DNA of 64,000 bases from Treponema sp. (GCA_018385415.1 JAHAZA010000092.1:12906-76905); one strand, 5' to 3'; shown: positions 37,406-47,830, counted from the stretch's first letter. Numbers and translations are program-made. The notes: generated by a model from the sequence alone, not told the origin.

Positions 37406-38590
37406 ATGGCTAAGGAAGTGTTCGTAAGAACAAAACCTCACATGAACGTTGGTACTATCGGTCACGTAGACCATGGTAAGACAACTTTGTCAGCTGCTAT
37501 CACAACATACTGTGGTAACAAATATGGTGACAAAGTACTCAAGTATGACGAAATCGATAACGCTCCAGAAGAAAAGGAACGTGGTATCACAATCAACACT
37601 CGTCACTTGGAATATCAGTCAGACAAGAGACACTACGCACACATTGACTGTCCAGGACATGCCGACTATGTAAAGAACATGATTACTGGTGCTGCTCAGA
37701 TGGATGGTGCTGTACTCGTAGTTGCTGGTACTGACGGTGTAATGCCTCAGACAAAAGAACACCTCCTCCTCGCTCGTCAGGTAGGTGTACCAAAGATTAT
37801 TGTTTTCTTGAACAAAGCTGATATCGCAGACCCAGATATGCTCGAACTTTGTGAAGAAGACGTTAAAGATACACTTGTATCTTATGGATTCTCTGCTGAA
37901 ACTCCTATTATCAAGGGATCTGCTTTCAAAGCATTGAACGAAGCTTCTGATCCAGCTAACACAGCTTGTATCGAAGAATTGCTCACAGCTATGGATACAT
38001 GGTTCGATGATCCAGTTCGTGATGAATCAAAACCATTCTTGATGCCAATCGAAGACATCTTCACAATTTCTGGTCGTGGTACTGTAGTAACAGGACGTAT
38101 CGAACGTGGTGTTGTAAGCATGTCACAGGAAGTTGAAATTGTAGGTATCCGTCCTACAGTTAAATCAACAGTAACAGGTATCGAAATGTTCCAGAAGACT
38201 CTTGATCAGGGTCAGGCTGGTGATAACGTAGGTATCCTCCTTCGTGGTATTGAAAAGAAAGATGTTATCCGTGGACAGGTTCTTGCTGCTCCTGGAACAA
38301 TTCAGCCACATACAAAATTCGAAGCTCAGATTTACGTTCTTTCAAGTGAAGAAGGTGGACGTCACTCACCATTCTTCTCTGGATATCGTCCACAGTTCTA
38401 CTTCCGTACAACAGATATTACTGGTACAGTAAATCTTGAAGCTGGAACAGACATGGTTAAACCAGGCGATAACGTAAAAATCATCGGTGAACTTATTCAC
38501 CCAATCGCTATGGACGAAGGTCTTAAACTCGCTATCCGTGAAGGCGGTCGTACAATCGCTTCTGGACAGGTAACAAAGATCATAGAATAG
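37406..38590 (+). CDS. tuf: Elongation factor Tu
   Basis: This 394-aa GTPase delivers aminoacyl-tRNA to the ribosome. G1 GHVDHGKT, the effector loop [13 protein letters not shown]3 DCPGHADY and G4 NKAD are intact, and domains 2 and 3 are full length. ATG 37406 with AAGGAG is chosen over an upstream ATG (37367) that lacks a ribosome site. It heads the S10-spc-alpha gene string, with fusA absent. Confidence 0.98.
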   Translation: MAKEVFVRTKPHMNVGTIGHVDHGKTTLSAAITTYCGNKYGDKVLKYDEIDNAPEEKERGITINTRHLEYQSDKRHYAHIDCPGHADYVKNMITGAAQMDGAVLVVAGTDGVMPQTKEHLLLARQVGVPKIIVFLNKADIADPDMLELCEEDVKDTLVSYGFSAETPIIKGSAFKALNEASDPANTACIEELLTAMDTWFDDPVRDESKPFLMPIEDIFTISGRGTVVTGRIERGVVSMSQEVEIVGIRPTVKSTVTGIEMFQKTLDQGQAGDNVGILLRGIEKKDVIRGQVLAAPGTIQPHTKFEAQIYVLSSEEGGRHSPFFSGYRPQFYFRTTDITGTVNLEAGTDMVKPGDNVKIIGELIHPIAMDEGLKLAIREGGRTIASGQVTKIIE

Positions 38591-38600
38591 TTAATTATTC

Positions 38601-38636
38601 TTGAAACAGGAAGGTAGCAATACCTGCCTGTTTCAA
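38601..38636 (+). promoter_or_regulatory. GNRA-capped hairpin between tuf and rpsJ
   Basis: TTGAAACAGG and AGGTA pair with TACCT and CCTGTTTCAA around a GCAA tetraloop, with a single A-G internal mismatch. The stem totals 15 bp. No T run follows, so it is more likely a regulatory or processing element than a terminator. Confidence 0.6.
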
Positions 38637-38652
38637 AATTAGGAGTACATAA

Positions 38653-38961
38653 ATGGCTAACGGAAAGATTCGTGTCAGACTCAGAGCATTTGATGTTGAG
38701 TTGATCGATCAGAGTGCAAAAGCCATCGTGCAGACAGTTCAGAAAGCTGGAGCAAAGGTTTCAGGACCTATTCCACTTCCTACAAGAATCAACAAGGTAA
38801 CTGTACTTCGTTCACCTCACGTAAACAAAAAGTCACGTGAACAGTTCGAAATGCGTACACATAAACGCCTTATTGACATTCTTGAACCTTCATCAGAAGT
38901 AATGGACTCATTGATGAAGCTTGAGTTGCCAGCCGGTGTAGATGTAGAAATTAAACAGTAA
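38653..38961 (+). CDS. rpsJ: 30S ribosomal protein S10
   Basis: This 102-aa protein also serves as NusE in antitermination. The family core [19 protein letters not shown] and the loop [12 protein letters not shown] are present. AGGAG precedes the ATG. A structured 123-base spacer follows before rplC. Confidence 0.97.
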   Translation: MANGKIRVRLRAFDVELIDQSAKAIVQTVQKAGAKVSGPIPLPTRINKVTVLRSPHVNKKSREQFEMRTHKRLIDILEPSSEVMDSLMKLELPAGVDVEIKQ

Positions 38962-39084
38962 GTCTTTTTTGATTGCTGTTGTGGTACGGTCCCCTGGATC
39001 TGGGATGGCGGCCAAGAAATTAAATGGAAAGTATTCCAGGGCTAACACTGGAAAGTTACTTTTCAAGAATTAAGGAGAATCAGA
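38962..39084 (+). promoter_or_regulatory. Structured spacer between rpsJ and rplC
   Basis: The spacer holds a GGTCCC..GGGAT..GGCC pairing region (about 38988-39012) and TTCCAG/CTGGAA (39034-39053) with an eight-base loop. In E. coli L4 regulates through a leader ahead of rpsJ; here a comparable control could act between rpsJ and rplC. This is inference. Confidence 0.4.
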
Positions 39085-39705
39085 ATGAAAGGTCTGATCG
39101 CAAAGAAAGTGGGAATGACCCAGGTTTTCGACGAAAGCGGCAATTTGACACCAGTCACCGTGATCCGCGTTGAACCAAATGTGGTTGTTGCTACAAAGAC
39201 AAAAGAAAACTGCGGTTACGATGCTGTAGTACTTGGTTTGGAAGATCTTAAAGCTTCTAAAGTAAGTAAAGCATATGCCGGACAGTTCAAAGACAATGTT
39301 ACACCAAAAAGAACATTGAAAGAATTCCGTAACTTCGAAGCTGAAGTAAAAGTTGGAGACCAGATTGGTGTTGAACTTTTTAACAGCGTTCGCTTCCTCG
39401 ATGTTACAGCAACATCTAAAGGTAAGGGATTCCAGGGTGTAATGAAGAGATGGGGCTTCCATGGTGGACGTGCTACACATGGTTCTAAGTTCCATAGAGA
39501 AGCCGGTGGTACAGGATCTTGTACTACTCCTGGACACTGTTTCAAAAACGTAAAGATGCCTGGACGTATGGGATTTGATCGTATTACAGTACAGAATCTT
39601 CGTATTGTAAAAGTTGACCCAGAATTGAAGGTAATCTTGGTAAAAGGTGCCGTTCCAGGTAACAAAGACTGCACACTTATCGTGAAGTCCGCAGTAAAGA
39701 AATAA
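39085..39705 (+). CDS. rplC: 50S ribosomal protein L3
   Basis: This 206-aa protein starts at the peptidyl-transferase side of the 50S. The signature FHRE-AGG-TGSCTTPGHCFKNVKMPGRMG region is intact, and the conserved glutamine of GxxxQ is represented in the MTQVFDESGN opening. AAGGAG lies seven bases upstream. Confidence 0.97.
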   Translation: MKGLIAKKVGMTQVFDESGNLTPVTVIRVEPNVVVATKTKENCGYDAVVLGLEDLKASKVSKAYAGQFKDNVTPKRTLKEFRNFEAEVKVGDQIGVELFNSVRFLDVTATSKGKGFQGVMKRWGFHGGRATHGSKFHREAGGTGSCTTPGHCFKNVKMPGRMGFDRITVQNLRIVKVDPELKVILVKGAVPGNKDCTLIVKSAVKK

Positions 39706-39721
39706 TCAGAGGAATTAGAAT

Positions 39722-40360
39722 ATGGAAAAGAAAGTATATTCAACTGATGGAAAAGAACTGCGTACTATTTCACTTGATGATAAAGTATTCGGTCTTCCAG
39801 TAAATGAAGACGTAATTTATTACGCAATTAACAATGAATTAGCAAATATGCGTGTTGGTACTGCATGTACAAAAGGTCGTGCAGAAGTACACGGATCAAA
39901 CGCTAAACCTTATAAACAGAAGGGAACAGGTAACGCTCGTCGTGGTGATAAGAAGTCACCTATTACAGTTGGCGGCGGTACAATTTTTGGACCTAAACCT
40001 AGAGATTTTAGCTATGCTATCCCTAAACAGGCAAAACGCCTTGCAATGAAATCTATCCTCAGCCTTCAGGCTCAGAGTGACAGACTCACTGTAGTAGAAG
40101 ATTTTACTGTTGAAAGCGGAAAGACTAAGGACTTGGTTAAGATTCTTTCTAACTTTGCTAAAGATGAACGCACAGTAATCATCCTTAAAGATGATGATGC
40201 AAAAATCAAGCAGGCAGGAAGAAATATTCCTAATTTGTCATTCTTGTCTTATAACCGTCTTCGTGCTCATGATTTGTATTATGGACGCAAGGTTATTCTT
40301 CTCGAAGGTGCTGCAAAGAATCTTTCTGATTTTTATGCTGAAGAAAAGGAGGCTAAATAA
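39722..40360 (+). CDS. rplD: 50S ribosomal protein L4
   Basis: This 212-aa protein lines the exit tunnel. The extended loop KPYKQKGTGNARRGDKKSP carries the tunnel-facing tip. In other bacteria L4 represses its own operon. The stop overlaps the rplW start by one base (TAATG). Confidence 0.97.
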   Translation: MEKKVYSTDGKELRTISLDDKVFGLPVNEDVIYYAINNELANMRVGTACTKGRAEVHGSNAKPYKQKGTGNARRGDKKSPITVGGGTIFGPKPRDFSYAIPKQAKRLAMKSILSLQAQSDRLTVVEDFTVESGKTKDLVKILSNFAKDERTVIILKDDDAKIKQAGRNIPNLSFLSYNRLRAHDLYYGRKVILLEGAAKNLSDFYAEEKEAK

Positions 40361-40644
40361 TGATGTATCAAGACATTCTTATTAAACCTGTTAGTTCAGA
40401 AAAAGCAAATAACCTTCGTGAACAGGACAAATATGTTTTCGTTGTTCATCCAGATGCAACAAAAACACAGATTAAGGAAGCAGTACGTAAGCTTTTCAAC
40501 GTAAAAGTTGTTTCTTGTACAACTATGAATGTAAGTGGAAAGGAAAAAAGACTTCGCGGTCGTCCTGGATTTACAGCTAGTTACAAAAAAGCCATTGTGC
40601 GTTTAGCCAAAGGCGAAACAATTAAAGTGTTCGAAGGCGTATAA
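40360..40644 (+). CDS. rplW: 50S ribosomal protein L23
   Basis: This 94-aa protein forms the docking site for trigger factor and SRP beside the tunnel exit. The core DILIKPVSSEKA and GRRPGFTASYKKAIV-like segment (here GRPGFTASYKKAIVRL) are clear. Two ATGs are adjacent; the first is spaced seven bases from AGGAGG and is preferred. Confidence 0.96.
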   Translation: MMYQDILIKPVSSEKANNLREQDKYVFVVHPDATKTQIKEAVRKLFNVKVVSCTTMNVSGKEKRLRGRPGFTASYKKAIVRLAKGETIKVFEGV

Positions 40645-40671
40645 GCCTAACTAAAAATTAAGGGGAAGAAA

Positions 40672-41496
40672 ATGGCTCTTAAAATATTTAAGCCAATTAC
40701 TGCAGGTACTCGAACACGTATTGACTTGGTAAGAGATGAACTGACAACTGACAGACCCGAAAAAACTTTGGTGTCAGGAAAAAAATCTCATGCCGGACGT
40801 GGCGCTGGTGGTCGTATTTCTGTACGTCATCAGGGTGGCGGACACAAACAGAGATATCGTGATATTGATTTTAAACGTAATAAACATGGTATTCCTGGAA
40901 CTGTTAAGTCAATCGAATATGATCCAAACCGCAGTGCAAATATTGCTTTGATTTATTATGCTGATGGTGACAAGAGATATATCATTGCACCAAAAGGCCT
41001 TACAGTTGGACAGAAAATTATGGCTGGTGAAAATGCAGCTCCTACAGTAGGAAACGCACTTCCACTTTCAGCTATTCCAGTAGGTTTTACTGTACATAAT
41101 ATTGAACTTACAATCGGTCGTGGTGGACAGCTTGCTCGTTCTGCAGGTGCTAGTGCACTTGTAGCTGCTAAAGAAGGCGATTATGTAACAATCCGTCTTC
41201 CATCAAGCGAACTTCGTCGTGTAAACGCTAAGTGTTATGCAACAATCGGTATTGTTGGTAACGAAGAACACATGAACGTTCAGCTCGGTAAAGCAGGACA
41301 CAGACGCTGGATGGGTGTTAGACCTACTGTTCGTGGTATGGCTATGAACCCAGTTGATCATCCACTTGGTGGTGGTGAAGGCGCAGGTAAAGGACGTAAC
41401 CCTGTTACTCCATGGGGACAGCCTTGTAAAGGCTATAAAACAAGAAACAAGAGAAAGACTTCAAGTCGTTTCATTGTTTCTCGTAGAAAGAAGTAG
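40672..41496 (+). CDS. rplB: 50S ribosomal protein L2
   Basis: This 274-aa protein is essential for subunit joining and peptidyl transfer. [21 protein letters not shown] and the catalytic-site neighbour region [15 protein letters not shown] with its conserved histidine are intact. GGGGAAG precedes the ATG. Confidence 0.98.
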   Translation: MALKIFKPITAGTRTRIDLVRDELTTDRPEKTLVSGKKSHAGRGAGGRISVRHQGGGHKQRYRDIDFKRNKHGIPGTVKSIEYDPNRSANIALIYYADGDKRYIIAPKGLTVGQKIMAGENAAPTVGNALPLSAIPVGFTVHNIELTIGRGGQLARSAGASALVAAKEGDYVTIRLPSSELRRVNAKCYATIGIVGNEEHMNVQLGKAGHRRWMGVRPTVRGMAMNPVDHPLGGGEGAGKGRNPVTPWGQPCKGYKTRNKRKTSSRFIVSRRKK

Positions 41497-41510
41497 TCTA
41501 GGAGATAACT

Positions 41511-41795
41511 GTGTCAAGATCTGTTAAAAAAGGACCTTTTGTAGAGAAAAGCCTTTACAAAAAGGTATTAGAAATGAATAAAGTTGAAGCAGCTGATAAG
41601 AAAATGGTTAAAACATATTCTCGCTGTTCTACAATTATTCCTGAAATGGTAGGAAATACTATTTCTGTATACAATGGTAAGTCATGGGTACCTGTTTACG
41701 TAACAGAACAGCTCGTTGGTCATAAACTTGGCGAGTTTGCTCCTACACGTACATTCCGTGGTCATGGCGGTACTGATAAAAAAGCTGGTAAGTAG
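41511..41795 (+). CDS. rpsS: 30S ribosomal protein S19
   Basis: This 94-aa head protein starts with GTG (41511) behind TAGGAG. It shows [17 protein letters not shown] and the C-terminal [21 protein letters not shown]. It follows rplB by 14 bases. Confidence 0.97.
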   Translation: MSRSVKKGPFVEKSLYKKVLEMNKVEAADKKMVKTYSRCSTIIPEMVGNTISVYNGKSWVPVYVTEQLVGHKLGEFAPTRTFRGHGGTDKKAGK

Positions 41796-41806
41796 GAGTG
41801 GATAAA

Positions 41807-42163
41807 ATGACAGTAAAAAAAGGTTATGTAGCCACTACTAAATTCTTGATTGCATCACCTACAAAGGTTCGCCCTGTAGCTCATGTAATTAATCAGAAGC
41901 CTTGTTCAGAAGCTATGGCAATTCTTGAAAATATGCCACAGAAAGGTGCAAAGCTCATTCGCGGAACATTGAAATCTGCAATGGCTAATGCTCTTGTAGC
42001 TAATAGCAAGTTAGACGAAGATATGTTGTATGTTAAGGAAATTCGTATTGACGAAGGTCCAAGACTTAAGAGAGTTTGGTTCCGCGCTCGTGGTAGAGCT
42101 GACCAGCTTTTGAAAAGAATGTGCCATATTACAGTCGTAGTTGACGAAAAGGCGGGGGAATAA
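41807..42163 (+). CDS. rplV: 50S ribosomal protein L22
   Basis: This 118-aa tunnel protein is recognisable from [13 protein letters not shown] and [20 protein letters not shown]. The ATG at 41807 is nine bases from TAGGAG; an in-frame GTG at 41798 overlaps that site and is unlikely to be used. It overlaps no neighbour and is three bases from rpsC. Confidence 0.96.
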   Translation: MTVKKGYVATTKFLIASPTKVRPVAHVINQKPCSEAMAILENMPQKGAKLIRGTLKSAMANALVANSKLDEDMLYVKEIRIDEGPRLKRVWFRARGRADQLLKRMCHITVVVDEKAGE

Positions 42164-42166
42164 AAA

Positions 42167-42907
42167 GTGGGACAGAAAGTAAATCCTATCGGTTTGCGTC
42201 TTGGAATTAACAAGACATGGCAGTCTCGCTGGTATGCAGATCCTCGTGAATATGCAGACCTCGTTCTCGAAGACTTCAAGATCCGTAAATTGGTATCTGA
42301 TCTTCCAGAATGCAAAAATGCAGACATTGCAGAAATCGAAATTGTTCGTCACCCACAGCGTGTTACAATTGTAATTCATACAGCACGCCCAGGTGTTATT
42401 ATTGGTGTTAAAGGTGCTACAATCGAAAAGATTAGCACAGACATCCAGAAACAGCTTACAAAGAAAGTTCAGATTAAGATTAAAGAAATTAAACGTGCTG
42501 ATGTGAACGCTTCTTTGATTGCTCAAAATGTTGGTCGTCAGCTTCAGGGACGCGCTTCATTCCGTAAAGCTCTTAAACAGGCTTGCAGCAATGCAATGCG
42601 TGGTGGTGCTCAGGGAATTAAGATTCGTCTTTCTGGCCGTCTTGGTGGAGCTGAAATGTGTCGTTCTGAAGAACACAAAGAGGGACGTGTTCCTCTTCAT
42701 ACTCTCAGAGCAGACATTGATTATAGCTTGTACGAAGCTCTTACTTCATACGGAAAAATCGGTGTTAAAGTTTGGGTTTACAATGGTATGAACTATGGTC
42801 ACGAACAGAATGAAGATGCAGGACAGCTTGTAAGAAAGCCACGTAGAGAAAGATCTTCTCGTCCGGCTGCAGATAGAGCTGAAGCTTCTGCAAAGGAAAG
42901 GAGTTAA
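42167..42907 (+). CDS. rpsC: 30S ribosomal protein S3
   Basis: This 246-aa protein lies at the mRNA entry. It has a KH domain ([21 protein letters not shown]) and the C-terminal domain [15 protein letters not shown]. The start is GTG behind a G-rich ribosome site that overlaps the rplV stop. The tail [21 protein letters not shown] (given in part) is basic and low complexity, slightly longer than usual. Confidence 0.97.
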   Translation: MGQKVNPIGLRLGINKTWQSRWYADPREYADLVLEDFKIRKLVSDLPECKNADIAEIEIVRHPQRVTIVIHTARPGVIIGVKGATIEKISTDIQKQLTKKVQIKIKEIKRADVNASLIAQNVGRQLQGRASFRKALKQACSNAMRGGAQGIKIRLSGRLGGAEMCRSEEHKEGRVPLHTLRADIDYSLYEALTSYGKIGVKVWVYNGMNYGHEQNEDAGQLVRKPRRERSSRPAADRAEASAKERS

Positions 42908-42910
42908 ACT

Positions 42911-43330
42911 ATGGCTCTTGCACCTAAAAGAGTAATGCACCGTAAGGTGCAGCGTGGTAGACAGCATGGTTTTGCCACACGTGATAATTATGTAGATTTT
43001 GGTGATATCGCTCTCGTAGCAATGGAACCAGTCTGGTTGAATGCACGTGTAATCGAAGCTGCCCGTGTTGCGATCAACCGTAAGCTTGAACGCAAAGGAC
43101 ATGTTTGGATTCGTGTATTCCCTGATAAGCCTATTTCTAAGAAACCTGCCGAAACTCGTATGGGTAAAGGTAAAGGTGCTCCAGAATTCTGGGCTGCAAA
43201 TATCAAACCAGGAATGATTTTGTTCGAAATTGGTGGAGTAGACATTAAGATTGCTGAAGAAGCACTTCGTCTTGCATCAAGCAAACTCCCAATCGTAACA
43301 AAGATAGCTTATAAGCCGACAAAAGACTAA
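42911..43330 (+). CDS. rplP: 50S ribosomal protein L16
   Basis: This 139-aa protein stabilises tRNA at the A site. The opening [16 protein letters not shown] and the [19 protein letters not shown] signature are clear. It starts three bases after the rpsC stop, with AAGGAG inside rpsC. Confidence 0.97.
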   Translation: MALAPKRVMHRKVQRGRQHGFATRDNYVDFGDIALVAMEPVWLNARVIEAARVAINRKLERKGHVWIRVFPDKPISKKPAETRMGKGKGAPEFWAANIKPGMILFEIGGVDIKIAEEALRLASSKLPIVTKIAYKPTKD

Positions 43331-43341
43331 GGAGGAATAAG

Positions 43342-43554
43342 ATGGCTAAATCAAACAAAAAAAATGACAAAGAACTGTCTTATGCTGAACTTGTTGCTCG
43401 TCGCGATGAGCTTAAACAGAAGTATATGGATTTGCGTTTCAAAATGGTAATCGCCCATGTAGATAACCCAATGGAAAAACGTCTTCTTCGTCGTGAAATC
43501 GCACGTTTGAATACGTTCATTCAGCAGAAAAAAGCTGCTGAAGCAAATAAGTAG
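43342..43554 (+). CDS. rpmC: 50S ribosomal protein L29
   Basis: This 70-aa two-helix protein sits near the tunnel exit. It shows LSYAELVARRDELKQKYMDLRF and MEKRLLRREIARLNTFI. AAGGAGG precedes the ATG. The lysine-rich N-terminal extension of about ten residues is a little longer than in E. coli. Confidence 0.96.
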   Translation: MAKSNKKNDKELSYAELVARRDELKQKYMDLRFKMVIAHVDNPMEKRLLRREIARLNTFIQQKKAAEANK

Positions 43555-43564
43555 GAGTTGACTC

Positions 43565-43834
43565 GTGGAAGCAAATGCTAAAACTAAAGTTGGTAAACGT
43601 TCTTATGTTGGAATCGTAACAAGCGATAAGATGGATAAAACTATCGTAGTTACAGTTTCTACAAAGAAAATGGACCGTCTTTACAAAAAATATGTAACAA
43701 GTTCAAAGAAGTGTAAGGCTCATGATGAAAAGAATGAAGCTCACATCGGAGATACTGTTAAGATCGTTGAAAGTCGCCCACTCAGCAAAGATAAGTGCTG
43801 GCGCCTCGAATCAATCATTGAACGCGCAAAATAA
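43565..43834 (+). CDS. rpsQ: 30S ribosomal protein S17
   Basis: This 89-aa OB-fold protein binds 16S rRNA. It starts with GTG behind [25 protein letters not shown] and the [22 protein letters not shown] block (given in outline) are typical. Confidence 0.96.
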   Translation: MEANAKTKVGKRSYVGIVTSDKMDKTIVVTVSTKKMDRLYKKYVTSSKKCKAHDEKNEAHIGDTVKIVESRPLSKDKCWRLESIIERAK

Positions 43835-43851
43835 GTTAAGGAGTTAGAAGT

Positions 43852-44220
43852 ATGATTCAAATGCAGTCATGTATGACAGTTGCTGATAACTCTGGTGCTA
43901 AAATCGCTCAGTGTATTAAAGTAATTGGCGGTTCACACCGTCGTTATGCAGGTATCGGTGACATCGTAGTAGTAGCTATTAAGGATGCAATTCCTACATC
44001 TACTATTAAAAAGGGTTCAGTAAAGAAGGCAGTAATCGTTCGTCAGGCGAAAGAATACCGCCGTCCAGATGGAACTTACATTCGTTTCGATGATAACGCT
44101 TGTGTTATCGTTGACGATTCTAAAAACCCAGTTGGAAAACGTATTTTTGGACCTGTAGCTCGTGAGCTTCGTGATAAAGATTTCATGAAAATCATTTCAC
44201 TTGCTCCAGAAGTTCTCTAA
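43852..44220 (+). CDS. rplN: 50S ribosomal protein L14
   Basis: This 122-aa protein of the subunit interface is nearly invariant in bacteria. [20 protein letters not shown] and the C-terminal [20 protein letters not shown] confirm it. AAGGAG precedes the ATG. Confidence 0.98.
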   Translation: MIQMQSCMTVADNSGAKIAQCIKVIGGSHRRYAGIGDIVVVAIKDAIPTSTIKKGSVKKAVIVRQAKEYRRPDGTYIRFDDNACVIVDDSKNPVGKRIFGPVARELRDKDFMKIISLAPEVL

Positions 44221-44232
44221 GAGGAATTGAAT

Positions 44233-44547
44233 ATGGAAAAGAAATTCAAAATCCGTAAGGACGATACAGTACAGGTAATTGCAGGAAAAGATAAGGGAAA
44301 AACAGGTAATGTTGTTCGCGTTCTTCCTGCTAAAAATGCAGTAATTGTATCTGGTATTAACATTGTTAAAAAGGCAATGAGAAAGAGAAGCCAGCAGGAT
44401 CAGGGCGGTATCGCTGAGATCGAAGCTCCTCTTAATATTTCTAATGTAGCTATCGTATGTAAAAAATGCGGTCCTACAAGAATTGGTTATAAGCTTGACG
44501 GCGACAAGAAAATTCGTGTTTGCCGCAAATGTGGAGAAAAATTGTAA
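44233..44547 (+). CDS. rplX: 50S ribosomal protein L24, zinc-ribbon form
   Basis: This 104-aa assembly initiator has the KOW motif [19 protein letters not shown]. The C-terminal half carries two CxxC pairs ([14 protein letters not shown] and [10 protein letters not shown]), so it is the zinc-binding type, unlike E. coli L24. The ATG at 44233 follows AGAGGA; a TTG two codons earlier lies too close to that site. Its stop overlaps the rplE start (TAATG). Confidence 0.95.
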   Translation: MEKKFKIRKDDTVQVIAGKDKGKTGNVVRVLPAKNAVIVSGINIVKKAMRKRSQQDQGGIAEIEAPLNISNVAIVCKKCGPTRIGYKLDGDKKIRVCRKCGEKL

Positions 44548-45098
44548 TGGCAAATTACATACCTCGGCTTAAGAAAGTCTATAATGACACTATCGCAAAA
44601 GAACTCTATAAAGAGTTTAATTACACAACACCAATGCAGATCCCTGCTATCAAGAAAATCATCGTAAGCATGGGTGTTGGCGAAGCTCTCACTAATAAGA
44701 AACTTCTTGACGCTGCAGTAACTGATCTTACTCAGATTACTGGACAGAAAGCTGTCAAGACAAGAGCAAAGAAAAGCATTGCTAACTTCAAACTTCGTGA
44801 GGGTGCAGAAGTAGGCGTTATGGTAACATTGCGCGGTGCAACAATGTATGAATTTTTGGATCGCTTAATTAATGTTGCTTTACCACGCGTTAAGGATTTC
44901 CGCGGTATCAAAGCTACTGGCTTTGATGGACACGGCAATTTCTCATTTGGTATTACTGAACAGATTATCTTCCCAGAAATCGACTTTGATAAAATCACTA
45001 AGATTGCTGGTATGAACATCACTGTAGTAACTAGTGCAAAGACAGATGCTGAAGCAAAAGCTTTGCTTACCAAGTTTAACATGCCTTTCAGAAAGTAG
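44547..45098 (+). CDS. rplE: 50S ribosomal protein L5
   Basis: This 183-aa protein binds 5S r[39 protein letters not shown] and [20 protein letters not shown] are typical. The ATG at 44547 overlaps the rplX stop codon and gives the family's usual length, so the nine-codon extension upstream is rejected. Confidence 0.97.
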   Translation: MANYIPRLKKVYNDTIAKELYKEFNYTTPMQIPAIKKIIVSMGVGEALTNKKLLDAAVTDLTQITGQKAVKTRAKKSIANFKLREGAEVGVMVTLRGATMYEFLDRLINVALPRVKDFRGIKATGFDGHGNFSFGITEQIIFPEIDFDKITKIAGMNITVVTSAKTDAEAKALLTKFNMPFRK

Positions 45099-45111
45099 GT
45101 GAGAAGAAACT

Positions 45112-45297
45112 ATGGCTAAGAAATCTATGATTATTAAGGCTGCTCGCAAGCAGAAGTACAGCACACGTGAATACAACCGCTGTCAGCTTTGCGGACGTCC
45201 AAGAGGATACTTAAGAAAGTTTAAGATGTGTCGTCTTTGCTTCCGTAAGTATGCAAGTGAAGGATTGTTACCAGGTGTAACAAAATCTAGTTGGTAG
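45112..45297 (+). CDS. rpsN: 30S ribosomal protein S14, zinc-binding type
   Basis: This 61-aa protein is the short zinc form, with [20 protein letters not shown] giving the C-x2-C-x12-C-x2-C site. No zinc-free paralogue is seen in the window. AGGTGAG precedes the ATG. Confidence 0.97.
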   Translation: MAKKSMIIKAARKQKYSTREYNRCQLCGRPRGYLRKFKMCRLCFRKYASEGLLPGVTKSSW

Positions 45298-45313
45298 TGG
45301 TAGGAGAAAGAAT

Positions 45314-45712
45314 ATGAGTGCATCAGATCCAGTAGCAGACATGCTCACAAAGATCCGTAATGCGGCACAGGCCCGCCACGAAAAGGTAGATATACCTGTT
45401 TCAAAGCTTAAGCTTGAAATCGTGAAAATCCTGAAAACTGAAGGTTATATTAAAAACTTCAAAAAAGTACAGGAAGATAACAAATCGGTTATCCGTATCT
45501 TCTTGAAATATGATGAGGCAAACGCTCCAGTAATCCATGGTCTTGAAAAGATCTCAAAACCTGGTCGTCGCGTTTACTCTAGCTACAAAGACTTACCACG
45601 CGTTTATAACGGTTATGGTACAGTTATCGTTTCAACTTCTTCTGGTGTTACAACAGGTAAAAAAGCAGCAGAAAAACAGGTTGGCGGTGAATTAGTTTGC
45701 ACTATCTGGTAA
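45314..45712 (+). CDS. rpsH: 30S ribosomal protein S8
   Basis: This 132-aa primary 16S-binding protein is the known repressor of the spc operon in E. coli. [20 protein letters not shown] opens it, and [19 protein letters not shown] with the final ELVCTIW completes the C-terminal domain. TAGGAG precedes the ATG. Confidence 0.97.
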   Translation: MSASDPVADMLTKIRNAAQARHEKVDIPVSKLKLEIVKILKTEGYIKNFKKVQEDNKSVIRIFLKYDEANAPVIHGLEKISKPGRRVYSSYKDLPRVYNGYGTVIVSTSSGVTTGKKAAEKQVGGELVCTIW

Positions 45713-45724
45713 TAGGAGGAAAGT

Positions 45725-46264
45725 ATGTCAAAAGTTGGTAAACTCCCTATTGCTGTTCCAGCAGGTGTAACTATTAATGTTGCAGATGGAGTTGTAACGG
45801 TTAAAGGCCCAAAAGGCGAACTTAAACAGAACATCGGTAACAAAGTAACTGTTGAAGTAAAAGGTACAGAAATCGTAGTAAACCCTGTTGATAATTCTAA
45901 AGCAGCTAATGCTGCACACGGTCTTTACCGTGTACTTATTAACAACATGGTAGTTGGTGTAACTTCTGGTTACTCAAAGACTCTTGTTATTAATGGTGTA
46001 GGTTATCGTGCAGAAGTAAAAGGAAAAGAACTTGTAATGAACCTTGGTTATTCAAGTGATTTCGTTGCAATTATTCCTGAAGGTCTTACAGTAACTGCTG
46101 ATCCTAGCGGAAAAGTAACAATTTCTGGTATTGATAAGCAGCGTGTTGGTGAATTCAGTGCGCAGCTTCGCACATTGCGTATGCCTGAACCTTACAAAGG
46201 AAAAGGTATTCGTTATGATAATGAAGTTATTAGACGTAAAGTCGGTAAGACTGGTGTTAAATAA
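45725..46264 (+). CDS. rplF: 50S ribosomal protein L6
   Basis: This 179-aa protein has the duplicated L6 fold: [11 protein letters not shown] in the first half and the signature [16 protein letters not shown] at the C-terminus. TAGGAGG precedes the ATG. Confidence 0.97.
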   Translation: MSKVGKLPIAVPAGVTINVADGVVTVKGPKGELKQNIGNKVTVEVKGTEIVVNPVDNSKAANAAHGLYRVLINNMVVGVTSGYSKTLVINGVGYRAEVKGKELVMNLGYSSDFVAIIPEGLTVTADPSGKVTISGIDKQRVGEFSAQLRTLRMPEPYKGKGIRYDNEVIRRKVGKTGVK

Positions 46265-46275
46265 GGTGAAGCTAT

Positions 46276-46638
46276 ATGTTTAAGAAACTGAATGACAAAA
46301 ACAGAAAACGCCTTCACAGAAAGATTCATATTCGTAAGTCTGTTTATGGTACAGCTGAACGCCCACGCATGACAGTAACTCGAAGCAACAAGAACCTTTT
46401 TGTACAGGTAATTAATGATGATGAGGGAAAAACTCTCGCTTCAATTTCAACAATGGAAAAAGAATTTGCAGCACTTAAGCCTAATACTGAAGGTGCTACA
46501 AAGCTCGGTGAAGCACTGGGTGCACGCCTTAAGGATAAGAATATTACTTCGATCGTATTCGATCGTAACGGATATCTCTATCACGGTGTTGTAAAGGCCC
46601 TTGCAGATGGAACTCGCAATGCGGGAATCCAATTCTAG
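46276..46638 (+). CDS. rplR: 50S ribosomal protein L18
   Basis: This 120-aa 5S rRNA-binding protein shows [38 protein letters not shown] and the [20 protein letters not shown] ending. AAGGTGAAG precedes the ATG. Confidence 0.96.
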   Translation: MFKKLNDKNRKRLHRKIHIRKSVYGTAERPRMTVTRSNKNLFVQVINDDEGKTLASISTMEKEFAALKPNTEGATKLGEALGARLKDKNITSIVFDRNGYLYHGVVKALADGTRNAGIQF

Positions 46639-46646
46639 GAGACACT

Positions 46647-47162
46647 ATGGAACACCAGAAGAATTTTGATAAAGATCCAAGAGAAAAAGAGTTTGTTGAA
46701 AAACTCGTAACTCTCAAAAGAACTTGTAAAACAGTAAAAGGTGGACGTCGTATGTCTTTCTCTGCTCTTACTGTTGTTGGCGATCACAATGGTCGTGTAG
46801 GATATGGATTTGGTAAAGCTAATGATGTATCTGAAGCAATTAAAAAGAGTATTGATAAGGCTAAGAAGAATCTTGTTACATTCCCTATTAAGAATGGTAC
46901 AATTCCACATGACATCATTGGAAAATACAAGAGTTCATCAGTTCTTTTGAAACCTGCTTGTTCAGGTACTGGTATTATTGCCGGTGGTGCAGTTCGTGCA
47001 ATTCTCGAAGCAGCTGGAGCAACAGACGTTCTCTCAAAATCATTGGGTGGACGTACTTCAATGAACGTTGTTCGTGCTACATTCGATGCAATTGAACACA
47101 TGATGAATGCCGGCACTATCGCAAAGAACAGAGGTAAAACTCTGGATGAGTTGTGGGGTTAA
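46647..47162 (+). CDS. rpsE: 30S ribosomal protein S5
   Basis: This 171-aa decoding and helicase protein has the KTVKGGRRMSFSALTVVGD double-stranded-RNA-binding domain and GYGFGKANDV. The C-terminal VRATFDAIEHMMNAGTIAK is normal. TAGGAG precedes the ATG. Confidence 0.97.
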   Translation: MEHQKNFDKDPREKEFVEKLVTLKRTCKTVKGGRRMSFSALTVVGDHNGRVGYGFGKANDVSEAIKKSIDKAKKNLVTFPIKNGTIPHDIIGKYKSSSVLLKPACSGTGIIAGGAVRAILEAAGATDVLSKSLGGRTSMNVVRATFDAIEHMMNAGTIAKNRGKTLDELWG

Positions 47163-47165
47163 TCG

Positions 47166-47345
47166 ATGGCAAAACTTAAGATTACACTTACAAAAAGTAC
47201 AATTGGTCAGAAACCATCTAAAGTTGCAACAGTTCGCAGCCTTGGTTTGAAGAAAATCAGTTCTTCAGTTGTACAGGAAGATACACCTGCTATCCGCGGT
47301 ATGGTTGCTGCTGTAGCACACATGGTTAAGGTAGAGGAGATCTAA
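47166..47345 (+). CDS. rpmD: 50S ribosomal protein L30
   Basis: This 59-aa protein reads [20 protein letters not shown], then [15 protein letters not shown] and [15 protein letters not shown], matching bacterial L30. It fits exactly between rpsE and rplO, with three-base and two-base spacers. Confidence 0.95.
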   Translation: MAKLKITLTKSTIGQKPSKVATVRSLGLKKISSSVVQEDTPAIRGMVAAVAHMVKVEEI

Positions 47346-47347
47346 TT

Positions 47348-47815
47348 ATGGCAGATTACAATCCAATTTTGACAGCCCCTTATGGAGCTAATAAAAAGGA
47401 CAGAAGAGTAGGCCGTGGTTCTTCTTCTGGCCGTGGTTCTACTGCAGGACGCGGTAACAAAGGTCAGCAGTCTCGTTCAGGTGGAAAAGTATACATCGGT
47501 TTTGAAGGTGGTCAGATGCCTTTGTTCCGTCGTATTGCTCAGAGAGGTTTCTCTAACTATCCATTTAAGAAAGAATATGCTTGTGTAAATGTTGCAGACA
47601 TTAATGCAAAATATTCTGATGGCGAAACTGTAAATAAAGAAACTCTCGCTGCTAAAGGTCTTTTGAAGGGAGTAAATCCACTTGTAAAGATTCTTGGTAA
47701 TGGAGAAATTACAAAGAAACTTTCTTTCAATGTAGATAAGATTTCTGCATCAGCTAAAGATAAAATCGAAAAAGCTGGTGGATCAGTAACACTTACAGCT
47801 GAAAAGAAAGACTAA
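47348..47815 (+). CDS. rplO: 50S ribosomal protein L15
   Basis: This 155-aa late-assembly protein has the glycine- and arginine-rich loop GRGSSSGRGSTAGRGNKGQQ and GFEGGQMPLFRRIAQRGFSN. AGAGGAG precedes the ATG inside the end of rpmD. Confidence 0.96.
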   Translation: MADYNPILTAPYGANKKDRRVGRGSSSGRGSTAGRGNKGQQSRSGGKVYIGFEGGQMPLFRRIAQRGFSNYPFKKEYACVNVADINAKYSDGETVNKETLAAKGLLKGVNPLVKILGNGEITKKLSFNVDKISASAKDKIEKAGGSVTLTAEKKD

Positions 47816-47830
47816 GACTGGAGTTAATAA

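Noticed and set aside
38608..38626. GGAAGGTAGCA resembling the SRP RNA apical motif
   Set aside because: It lies in a simple hairpin with GCAA loop; the flanking conserved SRP loops are missing.
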